From positions 496,001 through 560,000 of the forward strand of contig NZ_FYDG01000002.1 of the NCBI RefSeq assembly GCF_900187365.1: a DNA stretch of 64,000 nt. Reading direction: 5' to 3'. The stretch's first letter is position 1; each line of letters opens with the position of its first letter. The position numbers and the translations under genes are program-made. Below are positions 44,794 through 54,600 of the stretch, piece by piece. This stretch comes from Rhodoblastus acidophilus. GTDB lineage: Bacteria; Pseudomonadota; Alphaproteobacteria; Rhizobiales; Beijerinckiaceae. Under the pieces are notes generated by a model that saw only the letters and a program-made list of their open reading frames with translations, did no database searches and was not told the DNA's origin.

Positions 44794-46998
44794 TCACGCG
44801 GGGTCGAGAATCAACATTAACGCGGCGAGCGGCGGCGCATTGATCCGCGCCGAGGCGGGATATTGCTTGAAGGGCTTCGGCTCGGCGAGCACGCCGCCGA
44901 GATTGCCCTGGCCGGAGCCGCCGTAAATTTCGGAATCGGTGTTGAGGATTTCCTTCCAGCGCCCGGCCTGCGGCAGGCCGATCAGGTAATCGCCGCGCGG
45001 CACCGGCGTGAAATTGACGACGAAGGCGACGGTCGGCGCGCCCGGACTGCGCCGCACCCAGGACAGCACCGAATTTTCGGCGTCGTCGGCGTCGATCCAT
45101 TCGAAGCCCTCGCCCTCGCAGTCGCGGCCATGCAGCGCGGGATGCGCGCGGTAGACCTGATTGAGGTCGCCGACCAGCCGCGACAGGCCCTTATGCGGCG
45201 CGTATTGCAACAAATGCCAGTCGAGCGCGCGCTTTTCGCTCCATTCGCTGGTCTGGCCGAACTCCTGGCCCATGAACAGCAGTTTTTTGCCGGGATGCGC
45301 CCACATGAACGCGAGATAGGCGCGGCCATTGGCGAAACGCCGCCATTCGTCGCCGGGCATCTTGCCGATCAGCGGCCCCTTGCCGTGAACCACTTCGTCA
45401 TGGGAGATCGGCAGGATGAAGTTTTCGGAAAAGGCGTAGAGCAGGCCGAAGGTCAGCCATTGGTGGCTCCAGCGCCGGTGAACCGGGTCCTTGCTCACAT
45501 AGCGCAAGGTGTCGTTCATCCAGCCCATGTTCCATTTGAAGCCGAAGCCGAGGCCGCCGGCGTAGACCGGCTGCGACACGCCCGGCCACGCCGTGGATTC
45601 CTCCGCGATCATCATCGCGCCGGGATAACGCTCGTAAACCAGCGTGTTGACCCGCTGCAGGAAGGCGACGGCGTCGAAATTCTCGTTGCCGCCGCGCTCG
45701 TTGGGCAGCCATTCGCCGGCCTTGCGCGAATAATCGAGGTAGAGCATCGAGGCGACGGCGTCGACGCGCAGCCCGTCGATGTGGAACTGCTCGAACCAGA
45801 ACAGCGCATTGACCGTGAGGAAATTGGCGACCTCGCGGCGGCCGAAATCGTAGATCGCGGTGTTCCAGTCCGGGTGAAATCCCCGGCGCGGATCGGGATG
45901 CTCGTAGAGCGCGGCGCCGTCGAACCAGGCGAGGCCATGCGCGTCCACCGGGAAATGCGCCGGCACCCAATCAAGGATCACGCCGAGGCCCTCGCGATGG
46001 GCGCGATCGACGAAACGCCGGAAGCCGTCGGGATCGCCGAAGCGCGAGGTCGGGGCGTAGAGGCCGATCGGCTGATAGCCCCAGGAGGCGTCGAGCGGAT
46101 GCTCGGAAACCGGCATCAGTTCGAGATGGGTGAAGCCGAGATTTTTCGCGTAGGGAATCAGGGTTTCAGCCAGCTCGTCATAGCTGAGAAAGCGGCCGTC
46201 CGGCTCGTCGGGATCATATTCGCGCCGCCACGAGCCGAGATGAACCTCGTAGATCGCCATGGGCGCGCGACGGGCGTCGGTGCGCGCGCGCCGTTCGAGC
46301 CAGTCGGCGTCGCCCCAGGCGAAAGGCTTTTCGTCGGGCACGAGGCTGGCAGTCAAAGGCCGCAGTTGCGAGTGCTGGCCGAAGGGGTCGGCCTTGAGCG
46401 GGACGATCTCGCCATGGACGCCGAGAATTTCATATTTGTAGAAGACGCCCGCCGCGAGGCCGGGAACGAAAATCTCCCACAGGCCGGAATCGACGCGCTT
46501 GCGCATCGCATGGCGCCGGCCGTCCCACAGGTTGAAGTCGCCGACGACGGAGACGCGCTGCGCCTGCGGCGCCCAGACCGAGAAATGCACGCCCTCGACG
46601 CCCTCGTGGGTCAGGACATGCGCGCCAAGCCGCTCATAAAGTTTCAGATGCGCGCCCTCGACCAGCAGATGGTCGTCGAGCGGGCCGAGCAGCGGGCCAA
46701 AACGATAGGGATCGTCCCATTCCCAGACATCGCCGGCCTTTTCGGCGCGCAGGCGATAGGCGAAGGGCGGCGTCTTCTCGGTCACGCCCTCGAAGAAGTC
46801 GTCGCCGCGCGGCGACAGGTCAATGGTTTCGCCGCCCTCGATCAGCGCGGTCACGTTCGACGCGCCGGGGACGAGCGCGCGAATGATGGTTCCGCCGGGA
46901 ACCGCATGGGGACCGAGCACGGCGAAAGGGTCGCCGTGGCGTCCGCTGGCGAGCGCGGCGATCTCGGCGTCATCGACGCGTTGCAGAGCGTTCGTCAT
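44794..46998 (-). CDS. glgB: 1,4-alpha-glucan branching enzyme GlgB
   Basis: This 734-residue GH13 branching enzyme has the N-terminal domains (residues 1-230, [24 protein letters not shown]) followed by the barrel with [43 protein letters not shown] (nucleophile Asp) and IAEESTAWP (acid Glu). The start is put at ATG 46998, four bases after the glgP stop. The C-terminal domain ends MLILDPA. It introduces alpha-1,6 branches. Confidence 0.95.
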   Translation of the reverse strand: MTNALQRVDDAEIAALASGRHGDPFAVLGPHAVPGGTIIRALVPGASNVTALIEGGETIDLSPRGDDFFEGVTEKTPPFAYRLRAEKAGDVWEWDDPYRFGPLLGPLDDHLLVEGAHLKLYERLGAHVLTHEGVEGVHFSVWAPQAQRVSVVGDFNLWDGRRHAMRKRVDSGLWEIFVPGLAAGVFYKYEILGVHGEIVPLKADPFGQHSQLRPLTASLVPDEKPFAWGDADWLERRARTDARRAPMAIYEVHLGSWRREYDPDEPDGRFLSYDELAETLIPYAKNLGFTHLELMPVSEHPLDASWGYQPIGLYAPTSRFGDPDGFRRFVDRAHREGLGVILDWVPAHFPVDAHGLAWFDGAALYEHPDPRRGFHPDWNTAIYDFGRREVANFLTVNALFWFEQFHIDGLRVDAVASMLYLDYSRKAGEWLPNERGGNENFDAVAFLQRVNTLVYERYPGAMMIAEESTAWPGVSQPVYAGGLGFGFKWNMGWMNDTLRYVSKDPVHRRWSHQWLTFGLLYAFSENFILPISHDEVVHGKGPLIGKMPGDEWRRFANGRAYLAFMWAHPGKKLLFMGQEFGQTSEWSEKRALDWHLLQYAPHKGLSRLVGDLNQVYRAHPALHGRDCEGEGFEWIDADDAENSVLSWVRRSPGAPTVAFVVNFTPVPRGDYLIGLPQAGRWKEILNTDSEIYGGSGQGNLGGVLAEPKPFKQYPASARINAPPLAALMLILDPA

Positions 46999-47002
46999 CG
47001 GC

Positions 47003-49504
47003 TCAGGCCCGCGGCCGGAGCGTCGGGACTTTCCAGATGTCCTCGGCATATTCTTGAATGGTGCGGTCCGACGAGAACCAGGCGGTGCGCGCGGTGTTCA
47101 GGATCGCCGCGCGCTGCCACGCCTTCCGGTCGCGCCAGCGCCGCGTCACGGCCGCCTGGGCGGCGCGATAGGCGACGAAATCCGCCGCCACCAGGAAATA
47201 GTCGTGGTAGGTGATGGAATCGACCAGCCCCTGGTAGCGATGGCGGTCGTCATGCGAGAACGCGCCTTCGGCGATGCTCTCCAGCACCTCGCGCAATTCG
47301 GGCGCCGCCGCGATGGTGTCGCGCATGTCGATGCCCTGCGCCCGGCGCTTGGCGACCTCGTCGGCCTTGAGGCCGAAAATGAAAATATTGTCGTCGCCGA
47401 CGCGCTCCTTGATCTCGACATTGGCCCCGTCGAGCGTGCCGATGGTGAGCGCGCCATTGAGCGCCATTTTCATGTTGCCGGTGCCGGACGCCTCCATGCC
47501 GGCGGTGGAGATCTGCTCGGACAGGTCGGCGGCGGGAATGATCGCCTCGGCGAGGCTGACATTGTAATTGGGCAGGAACACCACTTTGAGCTGATCGCGC
47601 ACGGTCGGGTCGTTGTTGACCACGCGCGCCACGTCATTGGCCAGCTTGATGATCAGCTTGGCCTGCTGGTAGCTCGCCGCCGCCTTGCCGGCGAAGATTT
47701 TCACGCGCGGCGCCATGTCGCGCATCGGCTGCGCGCGGATCTCGTTGTAGAGCGCGATCGTGTCGAGAATGTTCAGCAGCTGGCGCTTGTATTCGTGGAT
47801 GCGCTTGATCTGCACGTCGAACAATGCAGCGGGGTTCACCTTGATCATCGTTCGGTCGGCGATGACGCGGGCGAGGTTTTCCTTGTTGGCCTGCTTGGCC
47901 GCCGCCCAGCGCGCCTGGAAATTCAGATCGTCGGCATAGGGTTCGAGCTTGATCAGCAGGGAGGGATCGTCGAGCACCTCCTTGCCCAGCGTCTCCACCA
48001 GCAGCCGGGTCAGATGCGGATTGGCCTCGAACAGCCAGCGCCGGAACGTCACGCCATTGGTCTTGTTGCAGATGCGGTCGGGAAAGAGCTCGTGCAACTC
48101 GCGGAACACGGTTTCCTTCACCAGTTCCGAATGCAGCGCGGAGACGCCGTTGACCTTGTGCGAGCCGAGGAAGGCCAGCGGCCCCATGCGGACATGGCGG
48201 CCGCGGTGCTCGTCGATCAGCGAGACCGCCGCGAGCTTTTGCGGATCGTCCAGGCCCTTGGCGCGCAAGGCGTCGAGATGCTTGGCGTTGATCAGATAGA
48301 TGATCTGCATGTGGCGCGGCAGCAGCCGCTCCATCAGCGGCGCCGGCCAGGTCTCCAGCGCCTCCGGCAGCAGGGTGTGGTTGGTGTAGGAGAAAGTGGC
48401 GACGGTGATCTCCCAGGCGCGGTCCCACGCGACGCCGTGAACATCGACCAGCAGCCGCATCAGTTCGGCGACGCCGATGGCCGGATGGGTGTCGTTGAGC
48501 TGGATCGCGGCCTTGTCGGCGAGCGTGTTGATGTCGCCGTTCTGTTCGAGATGGCGGCGCATCAGATCCTGCAGCGAGGCCGAGGCGAAGAAATATTCCT
48601 GCCGCAGCCGGAGTTCCTGGCCGGCGGGCGTGGAATCGCTGGGATAGAGAACCTTGGAAATCGATTCGGCGCGGACCTGATCGGCCTGCGCGCCGAAATA
48701 ATCGCCCTGGTTGAACTTGTCGAGCCGCAGCGGATCGGGCGCGCGCGCCGACCACAGCCGCAGCGTGTTGACGTGCTGGCCGCGCCAGCCCACCACCGGC
48801 GTGTCGAAGGCGACGGCCGCGACGATTTCGGCGGGGCGCCAGACCTGCGCGGTCTGCTCGTTGCGCGCGACGCTCTCGACCGAGCCGCCGAAGCCGATCT
48901 CGTAATGCACCTCCGGCCGGGGGAACTCCCAGGGATTGCCGAATTCGAGCCAATCCTCGGGATATTCATGCTGCCAGCCGTCGGCGATGGTCTGGCGAAA
49001 CAGGCCATGGTCGTAGCGGATGCCATAGCCATGCGCGGCGATGCCGAGCGTCGCCATGCTCTCCATGAAGCAGGCGGCGAGACGGCCGAGGCCGCCGTTG
49101 CCCAGCGCCGCATCGGGTTCGAGGTCGCGCAATCTGTCGAGATCGACGTCGAGGCCGGCCAGCGCCTCGCGCATCGGCTCGACCAGATCGAGGTTGGTGA
49201 GCGAATCGAACAGCAGGCGCCCGACCAGGAATTCCAGCGACAAATAGTAAACCCGGCGCCGGCTCTCGCGGTAATTGGCGCGCACCGTGGTCATCCAATT
49301 GTCGACCATGCGGTCGCGCGCGGCGAGCGCCACGGCGATGAACCAGTCGCGTTCGCTGGCGGCGTTTCTGTCCTTGCCTACGGAATAGGCGAGCTTTTCC
49401 AGCACGGCCTCGCGCAGTTTCGCCGCGACGGCTGCGCCGTTCGCGGCCCCGGCCTCCGGGGCGTCGTCGGGACGGTCGGAGGCGGCGGCGATGGTTTCGG
49501 TCAT
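47003..49504 (-). CDS. glgP: Glycogen phosphorylase GlgP
   Basis: This 833-residue GT35 phosphorylase releases glucose-1-phosphate from glycogen ends. The pyridoxal-phosphate lysine lies in [19 protein letters not shown]. Other landmarks are [60 protein letters not shown] and [15 protein letters not shown]. The start ATG 49504 has AGGA 8 bases upstream; a longer reading to 49645 is rejected. It is the first gene of the cluster glgP-glgB-glgC-glgA-glgX, so breakdown and synthesis enzymes share one transcript. Confidence 0.95.
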   Translation of the reverse strand: MTETIAAASDRPDDAPEAGAANGAAVAAKLREAVLEKLAYSVGKDRNAASERDWFIAVALAARDRMVDNWMTTVRANYRESRRRVYYLSLEFLVGRLLFDSLTNLDLVEPMREALAGLDVDLDRLRDLEPDAALGNGGLGRLAACFMESMATLGIAAHGYGIRYDHGLFRQTIADGWQHEYPEDWLEFGNPWEFPRPEVHYEIGFGGSVESVARNEQTAQVWRPAEIVAAVAFDTPVVGWRGQHVNTLRLWSARAPDPLRLDKFNQGDYFGAQADQVRAESISKVLYPSDSTPAGQELRLRQEYFFASASLQDLMRRHLEQNGDINTLADKAAIQLNDTHPAIGVAELMRLLVDVHGVAWDRAWEITVATFSYTNHTLLPEALETWPAPLMERLLPRHMQIIYLINAKHLDALRAKGLDDPQKLAAVSLIDEHRGRHVRMGPLAFLGSHKVNGVSALHSELVKETVFRELHELFPDRICNKTNGVTFRRWLFEANPHLTRLLVETLGKEVLDDPSLLIKLEPYADDLNFQARWAAAKQANKENLARVIADRTMIKVNPAALFDVQIKRIHEYKRQLLNILDTIALYNEIRAQPMRDMAPRVKIFAGKAAASYQQAKLIIKLANDVARVVNNDPTVRDQLKVVFLPNYNVSLAEAIIPAADLSEQISTAGMEASGTGNMKMALNGALTIGTLDGANVEIKERVGDDNIFIFGLKADEVAKRRAQGIDMRDTIAAAPELREVLESIAEGAFSHDDRHRYQGLVDSITYHDYFLVAADFVAYRAAQAAVTRRWRDRKAWQRAAILNTARTAWFSSDRTIQEYAEDIWKVPTLRPRA

Positions 49505-49607
49505 GGGGCGTCCTGGATCACGAATTGCGATTTGACGCCATGGTAAGGCGACCGTCCGCGCATTTCCAGCTTTGCAGGGCGTTTTTATGTCGCCCTTTCG
49601 CTTCCGC

Positions 49608-51686
49608 TTACTCCAGACGCACGTTGACGCTGTCGCTGGCGCCATTGGCGTCGATCACCGAGACCCGCGCGAAGCCCGCGCCGTCCGGCTTCCAGCGCGC
49701 CTCATGGCGCGGGCTGGCGCCGTCGATCGGCGCGCCGTTCACCGTCCAGACGAAGGGCGGCGCGCCCCCTTGCGCCTTCAGGCTCAGTTCGGTCGTTTCG
49801 CCATGGCTCAACCCGAGATCGATGCGGGCGCCCTCGGGCGGATAGAAGATCCTGATCGGATGGCCGAAGGTCGCGGCGATGGTTTTGGGACCGCGGCGCA
49901 GGTGGCGCAAGGGCGGGGGCAGGTCGGCGCTGTTGCGCGCCTCCAGCACATTCGCGGGGCGCGGGACGGGATCGTTGGCGCCGCCGACGCGGGCGAACGC
50001 GTCGAACAGGATGGGCGCGGCGACCTGCCGGCCGATCAGGCCGGGGACCGGCGCATTGTCGGGGCGGCCGACCCAGACCCCGATCGTGTGGGCGCGGTCG
50101 AAGCCGATCGCCAGCGCATCGCGATAGCCATAGGAGGTGCCGGTCTTGAAGGCGATTCGACCGGCGGCGCCATTGTCGGGCGGGGGCGCGCCGCGCAGGA
50201 TGTCGGCGATCTGCCAGGCGCTGGCCGGCTCGGTGAGGCGGCGGTTTTCCGGTTTCGGCGGATCGTCGAGGCTCTCGACCAGATCGGGCGCGACGCCTTC
50301 ACGCGGAAAAGCGGCATAGGCGCGGGTCAGGTCGATCAGCCGCGCGCCGACGCCGCCGAGACCGATGGCGAGGCCGACGTCGGAGTCTTTGGGCAGTTTG
50401 AGGTCGAGACCGGCGCTGCGCAGGCGGGCCAGCAGCCGCGCCGGGCCGACCTCGTTCAGCAATTGCGCCGCCGGCAGGTTGAGCGACGTTTGCAGCGCCT
50501 TGCGCGCCGTGACCGCGCCATGGAACGCATCGTCGAAATTGACCGGGCGCCATAGGCCGTAGCGCGCCGGGGAATCGTCGAGCAGGGTTTCGGGATGCGC
50601 CAGCCCGTCGGAAAAAGCGGCCGCGTAAATGAACGGTTTTAATGTCGAGCCGGGCGAACGCAGGGCGCGGGCCATATCGAGGGCGCCGGCGCGCTCTTTG
50701 GCGAAATAATCGGCGCCGCCGACATGGGCGAGCACATGGCCGTTGGCATTGTCGATGACGATGATCGCGGCGGCGAGTTTTTCGCCAAGCCGCGCGCATT
50801 TGCGCCGCGCCAGTTCCTCCAGGCTGCTTTGCAGCCGCGCGTCATAGGCGAGGCGCCAGACGCGCCGCTCCGGATGCGTTTTGACAAGTTGGTCGGTGAC
50901 CTGCGCGGCGAGATTGGGAAAACTCTGGCGCAGCGGAATCGGTTCGGCCCTGGCGCGGCGGGCCTCCTCGGCGCCGAGCGCATGAGCGGCCAGCGCGCGG
51001 TCGATCACCCGGTCGCGCGCGGCGCGGGCGCGGGCCGGCGCGTGGTCGGGACGGCGCGCTTCCGGCGCCTGCGGCAGCGCCACCAGCAACGCCGCCTCGC
51101 CCGTGGTGAGGCGGCGCGGCTCCTTGCCGAACCAGGCGAGACTGGCGGCGCGCAGCCCCTCGACATTGCCGCCGTAAGGCGCGAGCGCGAGGTAGATTTC
51201 CAGAATCTCTTTTTTGGAGAACCGCGCCTCCAGTTGCGCGGCGCGATAGATTTGTTTCAGCTTGGCGGCGAATGTGTGCGGCCCGCGCGGCTCCAGCAGC
51301 CGCGCCGCCTGCATGGTCAGGGTCGAGCCGCCGGACAACGCGCGGCCATGCGTGGCGTATTGCCAGAGCGCGCGCGCCAGCGCGAGCGCATCGACGCCGG
51401 GATGGCGCTCGAATCTCTTGTCTTCGTAAGCTTTGAGCAGGACGAAAAATTTGGGATCGACGTCATCGGCTTTCACAGGCAGCCGCCAGCGCCCGTCCGG
51501 CGCGGCGAAGGCGCGCAGCAGCGCGCCATTGCGGTCGAGCGCGAAGGTCGAAGCGGTCTGAAGCGCCGACAGATCGGGCGGCCCCAGCCGGCGCGCGATT
51601 TCCCCCACGCTCCACGGCAGGGCCAAACCGCCGACCAGCACTGCGACGAACGCCTTGAGGAAGCGCGGGTCGCGTTGAACCTTCAC
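49608..51686 (-). CDS. pbpC: Penicillin-binding protein 1C PbpC
   Basis: This 692-residue bifunctional PBP has an N-terminal membrane anchor (AFVAVLVGGLALPW). The glycosyltransferase domain contains LLKAYEDKRFERHPGVD and GGSTLTMQAARLLEPR. The transpeptidase domain contains the SxxK serine in RSPGSTLKPF, a TSLN motif and KTGTSYGYRDA. A C-terminal PBP1C domain ends the protein. It starts at GTG 51686, overlapping the stop of the macroglobulin gene (GTGA). This pairing of PBP1C with an alpha-2-macroglobulin is conserved in many bacteria and suggests joint wall-repair defence. Confidence 0.93.
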   Translation of the reverse strand: MKVQRDPRFLKAFVAVLVGGLALPWSVGEIARRLGPPDLSALQTASTFALDRNGALLRAFAAPDGRWRLPVKADDVDPKFFVLLKAYEDKRFERHPGVDALALARALWQYATHGRALSGGSTLTMQAARLLEPRGPHTFAAKLKQIYRAAQLEARFSKKEILEIYLALAPYGGNVEGLRAASLAWFGKEPRRLTTGEAALLVALPQAPEARRPDHAPARARAARDRVIDRALAAHALGAEEARRARAEPIPLRQSFPNLAAQVTDQLVKTHPERRVWRLAYDARLQSSLEELARRKCARLGEKLAAAIIVIDNANGHVLAHVGGADYFAKERAGALDMARALRSPGSTLKPFIYAAAFSDGLAHPETLLDDSPARYGLWRPVNFDDAFHGAVTARKALQTSLNLPAAQLLNEVGPARLLARLRSAGLDLKLPKDSDVGLAIGLGGVGARLIDLTRAYAAFPREGVAPDLVESLDDPPKPENRRLTEPASAWQIADILRGAPPPDNGAAGRIAFKTGTSYGYRDALAIGFDRAHTIGVWVGRPDNAPVPGLIGRQVAAPILFDAFARVGGANDPVPRPANVLEARNSADLPPPLRHLRRGPKTIAATFGHPIRIFYPPEGARIDLGLSHGETTELSLKAQGGAPPFVWTVNGAPIDGASPRHEARWKPDGAGFARVSVIDANGASDSVNVRLE

Positions 51687-54600
51687 TTCTTCGCCGCCTC
51701 GACCGCCACCTCGCCAAAACCGGTGCGGCCGAACCGCTCGGGCCGGTACATGTCCTCGATCAGCGCCGGCGGCTGCGCGTAGCGGCCGGGGCTAACCGCC
51801 CGCACGATATAGGCGATAGAGAACGTCGCCTTGTCGGCGCCGGAGCGTTCGAACGAGGCGACGAAACGGTCGTCGCGATATTCGGCATGGCTCGGCTCGA
51901 CCTCGGCCTTGACCCAATCCAGCCCCTCGCTCGACCCGCCGTCGTAAAGCGCGGGATTGTCGATCTCGAGACCGGCCGGCAGCCGGTCCTCCAGCACGAG
52001 GCGCGCGAAGGCGGCCTCGGACTCCACCACTTTCAGCGTGACCACCAGCCGCTCGTTCTGGGCGAGATGCAGCGGATCGGCGGGCGAGCCGTCCATGTGG
52101 AACAGCCCGCGCTCCAACGAATAGCCATGCATTTCCGCCGGCTCCGGCGCGCTCGGACGGCCGGATACGTCAAGGCCGATGCGGATCGGCTTGTCGCCGG
52201 CGTTGGCGATGGTCACGGGCTTCGCCCGCAACACCGCGTCTTCGAACCGCGCGCTGAAGGCGCCCTGCTTTTCGACGCCGTTCACCACGATCTTTTGCGA
52301 TTGCGCCTGCGCGGCGCTGGCCTGCGCCGCCAGAACCAGCCAGCTTTGCTCCTGAGTCGAACTCTTGCGCAGGTTGACGCTCTCGCCCTCGACAAACCGC
52401 GCCGCCTTGACCAGGACCGCCGGATCGGCGCCGCCTTCCGCGCCCAAAGCCAGCAGTCCCGCGCCGTCGCGCAGCGACGAACCGAAATCGGGCCGCGAAT
52501 ATTGCGACGGTTTGGCCCAGCGCAGCGCCTCGGCCGCGGCGGCGAAGATTGTCGACGCCCGCGCCTTGTCGCCCAAAAGCGCGGCGGCGCCGGCCAGTTG
52601 CGCCCGGGCCAGCGGCGTCGTGAACACGTCGAGCTTGGCGTCGGCGAGATAGTGCAAATCGCCGCTCACCGGACGGCCGTTGCGCGCCAGCACATAGATG
52701 GAATAGGCGAGCGGCGCGCTCTTGTCGGCGTCGACCTCGGTGGCGTTGACGACATAATTGCGGAGACGGTCGAGCGCGAGATCCATCGCCTTCTGCGGCA
52801 CGTCATAGCCGTTCTCGCGCGCCCGCGTCAGGAAGTCGCCGACATAGCTGTTCAGCCACATGTCCTCGGCGCCGCTCGCCGACCACAGGCCGAAGGCGCC
52901 GGAGGAATCCTGCCGCGCCAGCAGCGTCTTGATGGCGGCGTTGACCCGGCCCGGAACGTCCTGCGCCCACGCGCCATGGCGCGCTTCGGCGAGCTTGTTG
53001 ACATAGAGCAGCGGCAGGGCGCGGCTCACCGTCTGTTCGGAACAGGAATAGGGATAGACGTCGAGATTGTGCAGCAGCGCCGCCGCGTCGATCCCGGCGA
53101 GCGGCGACGCGCTCACCGCCAGCGCGCCGGTTCCGGGCAGGAAATCGGCGAGCAGAGCCGCGTTCAGCGTCAGGCTCTCGCCAGGCGCCAATTCGCGCAG
53201 GTCGCGCCGCACCAAAGGCGAGGTCCCCGGCTGCACCGGGAGCGGCAGGGTTTGCGTGGTCGAGAAATTCGGGCCGGTCAGAGCCACCTGCACGGCGCCA
53301 TCTCCGAGCTTTGCCGCGCGAAGGGGAATATCGACCACGGCCGAAGCCTTGGCCGCCAGTTTGACCGTGCGATGCAGCGCCCCCTCATCGCCCGCCACGC
53401 CGCCTTGCGGGCGGATGTCGATGCGGTAGTCGCCGCCCGCGCCCTCGACATTGTCGATGCGCAGGTTGAGGCGCGACTGGTCGTTGAGCGCGAGGAAACG
53501 CGGCAGGCTGGCCTGGATCACCACGGGATCGCGCACGACGACATCGGCCGAGGCCGAGCCCGCCGCCTTTTTGGTCCAGGCGACGGCGGTCAGCCGCACG
53601 GTTCCGTTGAACGCGGGCATGTCGAAGGAGACCTGCGCCTTGCCGTCCGGCCCGACCTTCACCAGACCCGAATAAAGCGCCAGCGGCTCCTGCGTCGGCT
53701 TTTCCACCCCGGCTTCCGGCCCGCCGGAATCGCCGCCGCTATGAATGGCGCCGCGCGTCCCCTGCAAGCCGTCGATCAGCAGGCCGTAGAGGTCGCGCAC
53801 CTCCGCCGACAACAGTTTCTGACCATAAAAATAGCCGCGCGGGTCGGGCGTCTGGTAGCGCGTGAGATTGAGGATGCCGAGATCGACGGCGGACACGGTG
53901 ACATAGGCCTCCTCCCCGCCCCCCTTGATTTGCAGCGGGACCGTCAATTTTTCGCGCGGGCTGGCTTTTTGCGGCGCATGAAGCGCCACGTCGAGGCTGT
54001 GCGCCGGCTGGTCGATTCCGAACCAGGCGACGCCGATGGCGCGGCCGGGATTGCGCTGCGCCGCCTTGTCGAGCGGGCGATGGGCCAGCGCCACCGCATA
54101 GGCGCCGGCGCCCCAGTCGGCGCCGACCGGAATTTTGATCTCGTTCTCGCCCTTTTTCAGATCGGCGAGCACGGTCGCGTGGACCTTGTCGCCGATGATG
54201 GCGACGGTCGCCTTGCTGTCGGCGCGCGCCGTGATCTTCGCCGTCAGTGTGGCGCCGCTGGCGTAATCCTTCTTGTCCAGGGTGAGGTCGAGCAGGTCGG
54301 GGGTCGGCGCCTTGGCCTCGCTCGACCAGCCGGAATCAAAACTCACGGAGGTCTGCGCGTCCTTCGGATCGTCGCCGCGCAGGTCGAGACGATAATGACC
54401 AAGGCCGACCAGGGCCGCGATTTTTCCGGGCTGGTCCTTGGCGAGATCGAGCGCGCCCGAGGCGATTTTGGTGGTGGAATTGACCTGCTCGAAAGTCCAG
54501 CGCCCGTCCTGCTTGTACCACTGGTAGTCGCTATTGACGCGCACCAGCGTCCATTGCACATGCGGCTGCGCCTTGCGGCGGCCATCCGGCCCGACCGCAA